Under the pieces are notes generated by a model. It was not told the DNA's origin and searched no databases. It worked only from the letters and a program-made list of their open reading frames with translations. Positions 39,304 through 47,340 of a stretch of 52,811 nt of DNA are shown piece after piece; the stretch's first letter is position 1, and every line of letters starts with the position of its first letter. The position numbers were made by a program, and so were the translations under genes. The stretch spans positions 1-52,811 of the forward strand of contig NZ_JAGQCD010000025.1 in the NCBI RefSeq assembly GCF_024345975.1. Reading direction: 5' to 3'. Origin of the DNA: Cyanobium sp. Cruz-8D1. Lineage in GTDB: Bacteria; Cyanobacteriota; Cyanobacteriia; PCC-6307; Cyanobiaceae.

Positions 39304-39737
39304 GCCGCCGCCCGCAGATGGGCCACCAGGCCCTCCAGGCCGAGGCGATAGCTGGTGGGGCCGAAGCCGCAGATGACCCCCAGGGCCCGATCGGCCAGCA
39401 GCGAGCGATGGCGAAAGTTCTCGCGGGCGTGGGTGTTGCTCAGATGCACCTCCACGAAGGGCAGGGACACGGCCAGCAGGGCATCGCGAATCGCCACCGA
39501 GGTGTGGGTGTAGGCAGCGGCGTTGATCAGGATCCCGTCGCAGGCGCCGGCCTGCTGGATGCGGTCCACCAGGGCCCCCTCATGGTTGCTCTGGAAGCAG
39601 GCGAGCTCCACCCCCAGGACCGCGGCCTGCTGCTCCAGGGCGGCATCGATGGCCGCCAGGCTGCTGCTGCCGTAGAGGCCGGGCTCCCGCTGGCCGAGCA
39701 GGTTGAGGTTGGGGCCATGGAGCACGAGCAGGCGCAT
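39300..39737 (-). CDS. aroQ: Type II 3-dehydroquinate dehydratase
   Basis: 145 residues. Signature [21 protein letters not shown], catalytic Tyr in that loop, [53 protein letters not shown] and [14 protein letters not shown]. It dehydrates 3-dehydroquinate in the shikimate pathway. It is coupled to the downstream miaE gene. All catalytic residues are present. Confidence 0.97.
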   Translation of the reverse strand: MRLLVLHGPNLNLLGQREPGLYGSSSLAAIDAALEQQAAVLGVELACFQSNHEGALVDRIQQAGACDGILINAAAYTHTSVAIRDALLAVSLPFVEVHLSNTHARENFRHRSLLADRALGVICGFGPTSYRLGLEGLVAHLRAAA

Positions 39738-39779
39738 GGGGGGTGGAAGGTCGGCTGGTAAGTTCTGAAGGTGTGGTTC

Positions 39780-39861
39780 GGGTCGGTGCCCGAGTGGTTA
39801 ATGGGGGCGGACTGTAAATCCGCTGGCTCTGCCTACGTTGGTTCAAATCCAACCCGGCCCA
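39780..39861 (+). tRNA. tRNA-Tyr(GUA)
   Basis: 82 bases, class II with a long variable arm. Acceptor GGGTCGG pairs with CCGGCCC (one G-U), anticodon GTA in CTGTAAATC, T arm GTTGG-TTCAAAT-CCAAC, A73. CCA is not fully encoded (ACC then T). Confidence 0.96.
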
Positions 39862-39872
39862 CCTTTCCACAT

Positions 39873-39944
<72 letters not shown>

Positions 39945-40058
39945 TTTTCCTCCAGCCCCCTTCCCTTCGAAAGGGTCACCCACCTGGGCTGAACATTCCG
40001 TCGCGCTGGGCCGGCAGCAGGCCCAGAATGCAGGGCCCCAGCTTTCCGGACGGTCAGC

Positions 40059-40796
40059 TTGCCGCCCCTCCTGTCCCTCTCCGGCCTCGGCGTCCCCGCG
40101 CTCCTCTCTCCGACCCTGATCACCCAGTCGTCCCTGTTCGGGATCGGCATCGCCTTCAGCCCCCTGCACATTGCGGTGGTCACCCTGCTGCTGCTGGGCC
40201 GCTCGCCGCTGCAGCGGGCCATGGCCTACGTGGCCGGCTGGGCCGCCGCCAATGCCCTGGCCATCGTGCTGCTGATGGTGCTGGGCGAAGCGTTCTCCAT
40301 CAGCCTCAGCCATGGGGAACGGGAGCAGGTGCTGATCGACCTGCTCGGGGCCGGAGCTCTGGTAGGCCTGGGGCTCTATCAGCTCACACCCCAGGCCAAC
40401 ATCGGCGAAGAAGGCATGGCCCTGCGGCTGATGAACCAGCTGCCCGACTTCAGCACCTTCACCCTGGTGCTGATCGGTGCCACCAGCGCCCTACTGACTC
40501 CGGAGAATCTGGTCTTCTATCTCAAAGAAGCCGGCCTGCTGCTGCTCAACGACCCCGGCCTCACCGCCGATGCCGAGGTGACGGGGCTGTTCACCTTGAT
40601 GGCCAGCTCCCTGCTGCTCCTGCCTCCCCTGGCCTGGCTGGTGAGCGGCGGGGCGATCCGCGAACCGATCACGCGCCTCGAGGACTGGCTGCAGCACAAG
40701 GCCGAGTGGCTCGTGGGTGTGCTGGCCCTGGTGCTGGGGGCCTACCTGCTGGTTGAGGGGCTGCATGGGCTGAATCTGATGACCCTGGCCGGGTGA
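40059..40796 (+). CDS. GAP/LysE-superfamily membrane protein
   Basis: 245 residues starting TTG. Six hydrophobic segments; the first reads FGIGIAFSPLHIAVVTLLLL, characteristic of the GAP (Sap) branch of the LysE exporter superfamily, and later TLVLIGATSALLTPENLVFYL. Proteins of this family export small molecules or lipids; the substrate is not evident. It follows the tRNA pair and precedes an unknown lipoprotein-like gene. Confidence 0.75.
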   Translation: MPPLLSLSGLGVPALLSPTLITQSSLFGIGIAFSPLHIAVVTLLLLGRSPLQRAMAYVAGWAAANALAIVLLMVLGEAFSISLSHGEREQVLIDLLGAGALVGLGLYQLTPQANIGEEGMALRLMNQLPDFSTFTLVLIGATSALLTPENLVFYLKEAGLLLLNDPGLTADAEVTGLFTLMASSLLLLPPLAWLVSGGAIREPITRLEDWLQHKAEWLVGVLALVLGAYLLVEGLHGLNLMTLAG

Positions 40797-40843
40797 GCGG
40801 CGGTGGCCGTTAGCGTCACAGCCCCCCGTGCTCCGGTCATCCG

Positions 40844-41422
40844 TTGTTGTCCACCGTCCGCCGGACCTGCCTGGCGACCGGTCTCGGTCTGGCCCTGGTC
40901 TCCTGCGGAGCCCCGCTTCGGGCCAGCACGGTCTGCGTGCTCACCCCCAGGCTCGCGCTCAACGCCCAGGGGGAAGCGGTGGCGGCCGTGCCCATCCCGT
41001 CACCCACGATCCTCAGCACCGAACGCCTGGAGGAGGTCAGGATCGAAAGGGAGGGAGAGCTGCTGTGGCAGCGGCGTGCCTTGCCGGAGGAACCCATCGA
41101 GGGTCCGATCCCGTGGCCCCTGGCCCCGATGCGCCCGGGTCAGCGGCTGGTGCTGCTGCTGCGGCCCGAGGGCGTTCAGGCCGACGATTACGCCCTCATC
41201 GTGCTGGAGGGGGATCCTGCAAGCCGTATGGACCGGGCCCAGAAGGATCTGGACAGCCTGGGAAGCGATCCCGTCGCCTGGTGGGCCGCGATTCAGTTGG
41301 CGTTCGATCGCGACGACATCAGCCTGGGGCTGGCCCTGCTCTACGCCTTCGAAGGACCCGGTTCACCCAGGATCGATAACCTCAGGCGGGCGGTGTTCCA
41401 GGCCGGCTGCGGCAGCGTCTGA
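40844..41422 (+). CDS. Putative exported lipoprotein, unknown
   Basis: 192 residues from TTG 40844. The N-terminus (MLSTVRRTCLATGLGLALVSC) is a signal peptide with a lipobox-like LVSC. The mature part has beta-rich stretches (EEVRIEREGELLWQRR, PGQRLVLLLRPEGVQ) then a helical part (DPVAWWAAIQLAFDRDDISLG, LALLYAFEG). I do not recognise the family. The decayed aldehyde dehydrogenase fragment begins 10 bases after its stop. Confidence 0.6.
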   Translation: MLSTVRRTCLATGLGLALVSCGAPLRASTVCVLTPRLALNAQGEAVAAVPIPSPTILSTERLEEVRIEREGELLWQRRALPEEPIEGPIPWPLAPMRPGQRLVLLLRPEGVQADDYALIVLEGDPASRMDRAQKDLDSLGSDPVAWWAAIQLAFDRDDISLGLALLYAFEGPGSPRIDNLRRAVFQAGCGSV

Positions 41423-41431
41423 GCAGCCCCT

Positions 41432-41570
41432 CGCTTCTGCCCCTGCCGCTGGCGGCCATGCGGGAGCTGGCCAGGGGGGACGGTGCGGGGCGAGCCCCTG
41501 GGCTGCGCTCTGATCATCGGCGCCTGGAACGACCCCTTCGATCCCTGCCTCCATCCCCTGGTCCATGCCC
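41432..41570 (+). pseudogene. Decayed 5' fragment of the aldehyde dehydrogenase gene
   Basis: Two blocks match the intact gene downstream: 41432-41466 against about 44821-44855 (diverged) and 41467-41570 against about 45108-45198 (nearly identical), with roughly 250 bases missing between them. Frames are broken. The fragment stops at CATGCCC, exactly where the tRNA-Thr-like copy begins. It marks a past duplication or recombination between this site and the dehydrogenase locus. Confidence 0.85.
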
Positions 41571-41638
41571 AGGTGGCTCAGCGGTAGGGCACTCCCTTGG
41601 CAAGGGAGAGGTCACGAGCTCAAGCCTCGTCAAGGGCT
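41567..41638 (+). pseudogene. Degenerate tRNA-Thr copy
   Basis: 72 bases, same length as tRNA-Thr at 39873, with nine differences by hand alignment. Two acceptor-stem pairs are lost (AG where TT pairs with AA), the T-loop TTC is CTC, and the anticodon loop is TTGGCAA, turning GGU into GGC. With the broken acceptor and T-loop it is unlikely to be a working tRNA. Confidence 0.88.
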
Positions 41639-41693
41639 AAAAAGTGGAACTGGCACTGCTCCTCAAGCAAAATGGCTTACCTGCTGCATCTGG

Positions 41694-42290
41694 TTGACCC
41701 TTCGCTGCCTGATCGTGGAGGACCAAGTCATGTTCCTGCAGCTGCTTTGCAAAATGCTGCAGGGCGTGGCGGGATTGGAGGTGGTGGGTACGGCCACGAA
41801 TTGCCACGATGGATTTGAAGCCTGTCGCAAACTCCGCCCAGATGCCCTGATCCTCGATCTGGCCCTGCCCGACGGCGATGGCCTGGGGGTGGCCCGCTTC
41901 CTGCGGCTGCTCCAACCCGAGGCGAAGGCACTGGTGCTCTCAGCCCAGGCCAGCAGCTTTGTGTGCCCGGAAGACCTCGAAGCGATGCTGGTGGGAATGG
42001 TGGATAGAACCTCCACCTGCGAAACCCTGCGGGGTGTGATCGAGGCCGCTCTGCTGCATCAGAGGCAACATGGCGTAGAACCGAACGGGGAGGTGACCAG
42101 GCTCACCCCACGCCAGCGGCAGATTTTCAACCTGATTGGCCAGGGCCTCATCAACAAGGCCATCGCCGGCAGCACTGGACTTGCACTGGCCACGGTGGAA
42201 ACCCACCGCAAGGCCATTGCCCGCAGCCTCCACTGCAGCGGCGCAGAACTGGTGCGCCGGGCAGCCCTGGATCTGGGCCCGGTGCCATGA
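41694..42290 (+). CDS. NarL/LuxR-type response regulator
   Basis: 198 residues from TTG 41694 (LTLRCLIVEDQVMFLQLL). Receiver domain: acidic pair in VEDQ, phosphoacceptor Asp in ALILDLALPDGDGL, Ser/Ala at LVLSAQA; the usual strand-5 lysine seems replaced (VDRTSTCETL). Output domain: RLTPRQRQIFNLIGQGLINKA and GLALATVETHRKAIAR, a LuxR HTH. Its partner kinase follows with an ATGA overlap but is frameshifted, so the regulator may be orphaned or driven by another kinase. It begins 56 bases after the tRNA-like remnant. Confidence 0.88.
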   Translation: MTLRCLIVEDQVMFLQLLCKMLQGVAGLEVVGTATNCHDGFEACRKLRPDALILDLALPDGDGLGVARFLRLLQPEAKALVLSAQASSFVCPEDLEAMLVGMVDRTSTCETLRGVIEAALLHQRQHGVEPNGEVTRLTPRQRQIFNLIGQGLINKAIAGSTGLALATVETHRKAIARSLHCSGAELVRRAALDLGPVP

Positions 42291-44067
42291 GGGGCAGCGG
42301 ACTGCGCAACCGAATCGTCTGGGCGACGAGTCTGCAGTTGCTGCTGGTGAGTGGGGCGGTGGGCAGCTTGGCCTATTTCAGCGGCCAACGCGGTGGCTTA
42401 GGCCTGGCCGAGGCCTACCGCCAGCAAGACGCCATCACCGACCTGTCTGAGCAGCTTTCTGGCCGCCTCGCGGCACCGCAGCTGATCAACAGCCTCAACG
42501 TGCTCGCCATCCAGCAGGGCCAGCTCTCCTTAAACGACTTCGACGCCATGGGGCAGCGCTTCTGGAGTCAGATGCAGCTCTTCCCCGTGGGCTACATCAA
42601 CTACGGCAGCGTTCGAGGGGAATTCCTCGGGGTGGAAAGGCTCGACAGCGGCGCCTTTGTGATCAACGAAGACGCGTTCGCCAGCCCGCTCGGCAAGGGC
42701 ACGATGGGCGTCTACGCCATGGGAGCGAAGGGACAACGGGGCGCCCTGCTGGAGTCAATTCCAGGCATGAGCGACACCCACGAGGAAGCCTGGTATGTCG
42801 AGACGGTGAGGGCCGGCCAGGCCACCTGGAGCTCGATCTACCAGTGGGAAGACAAGCCCGAGGTGCTGGCAATTGCCTTCAATCAACCCCTCTACGGCCC
42901 TGGGCGCCAACTGCTCGGCGTCATCGGCGTCGACTTCGTACTCAGCCAGCTCAATACCTGGCTTGCGGAAGTCTGGAAAGACAGAAACGGCTTCGCCCTG
43001 ATCGTGGAAAGAAACGGCATGGTCGTGGCCAGCTCCCGGCCTGGCCTGACCAGCACAGGCACGGGCCCCAAAACCAAACGCGTAGCGACTGGCTGCTGGC
43101 GCCGCTGGAGCTGCTGCGCCGGCGCTGCCAGAGCGCCGCCGAGCAGGTGGGCCAGGGGGACGCCAATCTTGTGTTTGAAGCCGGACTGCCCAAGGGCAGC
43201 GCCAGAGAAATCGAGGCCGTTTCCCAGGCGTTCGGAGCCCTGGTGGAGCGGCTGACCCAGGCCCGGCGACAACTCGCTGAAGCCATCGAACGGGAGCGAC
43301 TCAAGGACGCCCAGACCGTGCTGGTGCTGGAAGACAAGCTCAAAAGCAGCCTGCAGGCCGCAGCCGTTGCCCACGAAATCAACCTGCCCCTCAGCACCTT
43401 GCTACTGAACAGCAAATTGCTGCTGGACCAGCAAGACGCTCCCCTGCCCGCCAACCTGAACGAGCCTCTCCAGGCGATCGCCAGCAACGCCGTTGAGGTC
43501 GTAACAACGATTGAAAAGATGCGCACCCTGCTGCGCAACGTGCAGACCCACCACCGGCGACTCAACCTGGCCAACGTGGCCCGCAGCGCCCTGCTCTACG
43601 CAGGCCCGAGTCTCAAGGCCGCAGCCATCACAGTGCAGCGCGAGGGACTTGAGGAAAGCCTGGAGGTGCTGGGGGACGCGGCCCAGATCCAGATCGCCGT
43701 GGTTAATCTGCTGCGCAATGCCCTTGAAGCGCTGGAGACTGCCGCCCCTGCTGCAGCCGACCCCGCCACCATTGCGGTGCGGCTGCAAAGCGAAGGGGAC
43801 ACCGTGGTGCTCAGCGTCGCCGACAACGGCCCGGGGTTTCAGACGCCGCAAACGGCCCTGGCACCCCTGGAAACCAGCAAAGCCCATGGCAGTGGCCTGG
43901 GCTTGTATGTGGTGCAGACCACCATGGACAACCATCGGGGCTCCCTGGCCATCGGACGATCCAACCTGGGCGGCGCCGAAGGGCGACTGATTTTTCCCGC
44001 CGCTCCGGACCCGCCACCTACCCAATATGGGGTAGGTGGCGAACGGTGGTCAGGCACCGGTCCATAG
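42287..44067 (+). pseudogene. Sensor histidine kinase broken by a frameshift/deletion
   Basis: Two frames make up one kinase. 42287 to about 43080 encodes a membrane helix (IVWATSLQLLLVSGAVGSLAYF) and an extracytoplasmic dCache-like sensor, ending at SSRPGLTSTGTGPKTKR. From about 43084 the other frame continues SDWLLAPLELLRRRC, a HAMP-like linker, H-box VAHEINLPLSTLLLN, N-box NLLRNALEAL, DNGPGF and GSGLGLYVV. The second membrane helix expected between DWLL and APLELL is missing, so a deletion plus shift is likelier than a simple one-base slip. The catalytic half has no obvious start of its own. Unless recoded, this kinase cannot signal across the membrane. Confidence 0.8.
44012..44041. promoter_or_regulatory. 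Perfect 12-bp inverted repeat before the LysR-like gene
   Basis: CGCCACCTACCC, six bases, GGGTAGGTGGCG, with the centre ACCCAATATGGGGT. It lies 53 bases before the regulator's GTG, within the end of the kinase frame. No T-tract follows, so an operator or RNA hairpin is likelier than a terminator. Confidence 0.6.
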
Positions 44068-44093
44068 GGTTTCGCCATTCGAGGTAGATCAGA

Positions 44094-44741
44094 GTGCGTG
44101 ACATCCTGTTAGACGGATTGCCCATTCTGGATCTACTGGAAATCACTACCAACACTTCGCTCGTTGCGTCCCTGACCAACTGCAACCAAAGCTCCGTCTC
44201 ACGCCTTCACCGCTGCATGAACGATAAGCTCGGGCTGGATTTCCGCAAAAACAGAGGCCAATACCGGGCCCATGCCAACCACGCCGTTTGGGGCTCACTG
44301 CGGCAAGCCGCCCAGGTGCTGCGCTTTCGCCGATGTCAGCTGCAGTGGCAGGACAACTGCTGGAATGACCCGGCTTTCCAAGCGATGGGCAGTTGCTCAC
44401 CCCTGCCCCACTCCTGCCACGAGAAAGATCGCACCCTGGCGCTGGTGCGCGAGCGGGTGCTGGATCTGGCCGTGATCCACGGCCTCGATGCCCTGCCCCC
44501 GGGCTGGGAAGACAGCGGCCAACCCTTTCCCTTCGGCGATCTTGTAGCCATTGGTCTGGTGCGTCATTCCATCCAGATCAGCGGCCAACCAGTCCAAGCC
44601 AGCTGCAGCAGCACCAATCTCGATGCGGTGGTGCTGCTCCAGGAGAATCTTGAGGAGCCAGCAGTGCAAGCCTTGATCGCCCAAATCCGCGAGGCCTACC
44701 AGCTGGCTTCTCAGCAACTGCCGGATCTGGCCTGGCTTTAA
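44094..44741 (+). CDS. LysR-like transcriptional regulator
   Basis: 215 residues from GTG 44094. The N-terminal winged HTH follows the LysR pattern: ILDLLEITTNTSLVASLTNC, NQSSVSRLHRCMNDKLGLDF, RKNRGQYRAHANHAVWGSLR. The effector domain is shorter than in typical LysR proteins (about 300 residues), with LDLAVIHGLDALPPG and AIGLVRHSIQIS. It lies between the broken kinase and the aldehyde dehydrogenase and may control either. The upstream 12-bp palindrome is a candidate autoregulatory site. Confidence 0.7.
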   Translation: MRDILLDGLPILDLLEITTNTSLVASLTNCNQSSVSRLHRCMNDKLGLDFRKNRGQYRAHANHAVWGSLRQAAQVLRFRRCQLQWQDNCWNDPAFQAMGSCSPLPHSCHEKDRTLALVRERVLDLAVIHGLDALPPGWEDSGQPFPFGDLVAIGLVRHSIQISGQPVQASCSSTNLDAVVLLQENLEEPAVQALIAQIREAYQLASQQLPDLAWL

Positions 44742-44795
44742 ACAGCCGAAGCAACAAGCAATTTGCCAGCTTGGGCAGAACTCGCCCCATGCGCC

Positions 44796-46202
44796 GTGGC
44801 CTCCGCCCCAACCACCACTCCGCTTCTGATCCCGCCGGTTGCGGCGATGCGAGCTCCCGTGAGCGCGGGCCAAACCCGGCCCCTGGCCTGGCGGATTGAG
44901 CAGCTCCAGCGCCTCGATCGCCTGCTGGAGACGGCGGCCCCAAGGATGGTGGAGGCTCTTGCCAGCGATCTGGGCCGGCCCGAGGTGGAGGCCAGTTTCG
45001 AGCTGGCGGCCCTGCGCCAGGAGCTGCGCCACACCCGGCGCCATCTGGCCGGCTGGATGCGTCCCCGCCGCCGCTCGCTGCCGCTGTGGGCCTGGCCTGG
45101 CCAGGGGGCGGTGCGGGCCGAGCCCCTGGGCTGCGTTCTGATCATCGGCGCCTGGAACTACCCCTTCGATCTCTGCCTCCATCCCCTGGTGCATGCCCTG
45201 GCCGCCGGCAACACCGCCGTGCTCAAACCCTCCGAGCAGAGCCCGGCGGCGGCGGCCCTGCTGGCCGAGCTGCTGGCCAGCCACTTTCCCCCCGAGGTGG
45301 TCCAGGTGATCTGCGGCGATGGGGCCGTGGCCAGTCGGTTGCTGGAGCAGGAACGCTTCGACCACATCCTTTACACCGGTGGGGAGCGGGTGGGGCGGCT
45401 GGTGATGGCCGCCGCCGCCCGCCATCTCACCCCCGTCACCCTGGAGCTGGGGGGCCAGAACCCGGCGATCGTGCTGGACGGCGCGGATCCGGCCATCACG
45501 GCCCGACGGCTGCTGTGGGGGCGCAGCCTCAACGCCGGCCAGACCTGCCTCGCCCCCAACCATGTGCTGGTGCTGCCAGGGGTGCGGGACGCCCTGATGG
45601 CAGCCTTCCATGGGCAAAGGCACGCGCTCTATGGCCAGGATCCCCTCGCCAGCCCTGACCTGGGTCAGATCGTGGGCGCCGGGCGCTTCGAGCGCCTCGA
45701 AGGGCTTCTGGCCCAGGCCCGGGACAGGGGCCAGGTGCTTCTGGGCGGTCGCTCCGATGCAGCCAATCGCAAGATCGAACCCACCCTGGTGGCGGTCGAC
45801 GAGCCCCACAGCGACCCGCTGATGCAGGAGGAGCTCTTCGCCCCGATCCTGCCGTTGCTGTCGGTGGGCAGCCTGGAGGAGGCCCTGACCTTGGTGCGCC
45901 GAAACCCCAAGCCCCTGGCCCTCTACCTGTTCGGCGGCGGCGCAGCGGAGCGGGAGCGGGTGCTGGCGGGCACCAGTTCCGGCAGCGTCGTGGTCAACGA
46001 CGTGGTGGTCCAGGGGGGGGTGGCCAGCCTGCCCTTCGGCGGCATCGGCCCCAGCGGCATGGGGACCTACCACGGGGAAGCCGGCTTCCTGACTTTCTCC
46101 CACCAGCGCAGCGTGCTCAGCCGGCCGCTGTGGCCCGATCCCCCGGTCCGCTACCCGCCCTACGCCGGCAAGCTCGGCCTGATCCGGCGCCTGATGGGCT
46201 GA
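44796..46202 (+). CDS. Aldehyde dehydrogenase, class 3 type
   Basis: 468 residues from GTG 44796 (VASAPTTTPLL); a TTG at 44763 is an alternative. Motifs: LIIGAWNYPFDLCLHPLVHA (cofactor binding), LKPSEQSP, FTGG-type ILYTGGERVGRLVM, ELGGQNPAIVLDGAD with the general-base Glu, NAGQTCLAPNHVLV with the catalytic Cys, and FGGIGPSGMGTYHGEAGFLTFSHQ at the end. Class 3 enzymes oxidise fatty and other hydrophobic aldehydes, here probably in lipid or alkane-precursor metabolism. No membrane anchor is seen. Its 5' end is partly duplicated as the decayed fragment at 41432. Confidence 0.95.
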   Translation: MASAPTTTPLLIPPVAAMRAPVSAGQTRPLAWRIEQLQRLDRLLETAAPRMVEALASDLGRPEVEASFELAALRQELRHTRRHLAGWMRPRRRSLPLWAWPGQGAVRAEPLGCVLIIGAWNYPFDLCLHPLVHALAAGNTAVLKPSEQSPAAAALLAELLASHFPPEVVQVICGDGAVASRLLEQERFDHILYTGGERVGRLVMAAAARHLTPVTLELGGQNPAIVLDGADPAITARRLLWGRSLNAGQTCLAPNHVLVLPGVRDALMAAFHGQRHALYGQDPLASPDLGQIVGAGRFERLEGLLAQARDRGQVLLGGRSDAANRKIEPTLVAVDEPHSDPLMQEELFAPILPLLSVGSLEEALTLVRRNPKPLALYLFGGGAAERERVLAGTSSGSVVVNDVVVQGGVASLPFGGIGPSGMGTYHGEAGFLTFSHQRSVLSRPLWPDPPVRYPPYAGKLGLIRRLMG

Positions 46203-46287
46203 GGTCCAGCACCCGCGAATCGCCAGGGGGGGGGCTGGGCGGGCCGGGAGATGGACCTTAACGTGCGCGCAGCTCTCCCTAGTGCCC

Positions 46288-47319
46288 ATGCGCCGCCCCC
46301 TCTTCGTCTTGGCTCTAGCCATGGTGTTGCCGCTGCCGGCTCTGGCCGCCCAGGTCACCGTCAAGCCCGGTGAGACCCTCTCCGACATCGCGGCCCGCCA
46401 CAGGGTGAGCGTGTCCACGCTGATGAAGGTGAATGGGATCAGCGATCCCGATCTGGTCGAAGCAGGCCGGACCCTGACCCTGCCGGGCGGCGCCGTTCGC
46501 CCCCGGACGGCCGGTGGCAACCTCACGGTGGCCCCGGGGGAGACGCTCTCCGAAATCGCCGACCGCCACGGCATCACCGTCAGCCGCCTGATGCAGCTCA
46601 ACGGTCTCAGCAAGGCCGACCACATCGAAGCGGGCCAGAATCTGGTGGTGCCGTCCTCCTCCCGCGGCGCCAGCCCAGCCTCCGGCTTCAACCGCAAGGC
46701 CTCCGAGCATGTGGTCCGCAGCGGCGAAAGCCTGTCGCAGATCGCTGACGGCTACGGCGTCCCCATGCAGCAGTTGATCGCGATCAACCGCATCAGCAAT
46801 CCCAACTTCGTCGAGTCCGGCACCCGCCTGCGGCTCAGACCGGCTGCCGCCCCAAGCGTGAAGCCGGCCGCCAGACCCGCTGCTGCCGCTAAGCCCACTC
46901 CTGCCACCAAGCCAGCAGCCAAACCAGCACCGGCGGCGGCCAAGCCGGCGGCCCGACCCACTCCCACCAGCCAGCCGGCCCCCACCGTCGCCCGTGCCAC
47001 CCCCGCACCGGCCGCGAAACCCCAGCCTGCCGTGGTGGCGGCAGCCCCCCGGCCGGCCACCACGGCCAGCCCCGGCAAGCCCGACTGGCGCAACTACGGC
47101 CCCCTGCAGGTGGACTGGGCCAACTGGCAGCCCATGGGCGGCAGCATGGTGGCGCCCACCCTCAATTCCCAGGGGGAGTCGCTTTACCTGGCCGTCAACT
47201 GCAGTGCCCGCAAGCTCAATGCCACCAGCCAGGCGGGCCAGTGGAAGAGCTGGGATGATCCCCAGGCCGATTTCGAGCAGCAACTGGTCGCCGACCTCTG
47301 CAAGTCGCGGGGCAGCTGA
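46288..47319 (+). CDS. Secreted protein with three LysM domains
   Basis: 343 residues from ATG 46288 (a GTG six bases earlier is possible). Signal peptide MRRPLFVLALAMVLPLPALA. Three LysM repeats: VTVKPGETLSDIAARHRVSV, LTVAPGETLSEIADRHGITV and HVVRSGESLSQIADGYGVPM, each closing with a Leu/Val-rich strand. An Ala/Pro/Lys/Thr-rich linker follows (residues ~190-260), then a C-terminal region (YGPLQVDWANWQPMGGS) with one Cys pair. It should bind peptidoglycan in the periplasm. No catalytic domain is apparent. Confidence 0.92.
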   Translation: MRRPLFVLALAMVLPLPALAAQVTVKPGETLSDIAARHRVSVSTLMKVNGISDPDLVEAGRTLTLPGGAVRPRTAGGNLTVAPGETLSEIADRHGITVSRLMQLNGLSKADHIEAGQNLVVPSSSRGASPASGFNRKASEHVVRSGESLSQIADGYGVPMQQLIAINRISNPNFVESGTRLRLRPAAAPSVKPAARPAAAAKPTPATKPAAKPAPAAAKPAARPTPTSQPAPTVARATPAPAAKPQPAVVAAAPRPATTASPGKPDWRNYGPLQVDWANWQPMGGSMVAPTLNSQGESLYLAVNCSARKLNATSQAGQWKSWDDPQADFEQQLVADLCKSRGS

Positions 47320-47340
47320 AGGGGGGCCTGAAGTCTCCCC

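Noticed and set aside
44397..46697. Long minus-strand frame across the aldehyde dehydrogenase
   Set aside because: Antisense shadow of a gene with complete dehydrogenase motifs; no protein-like features.
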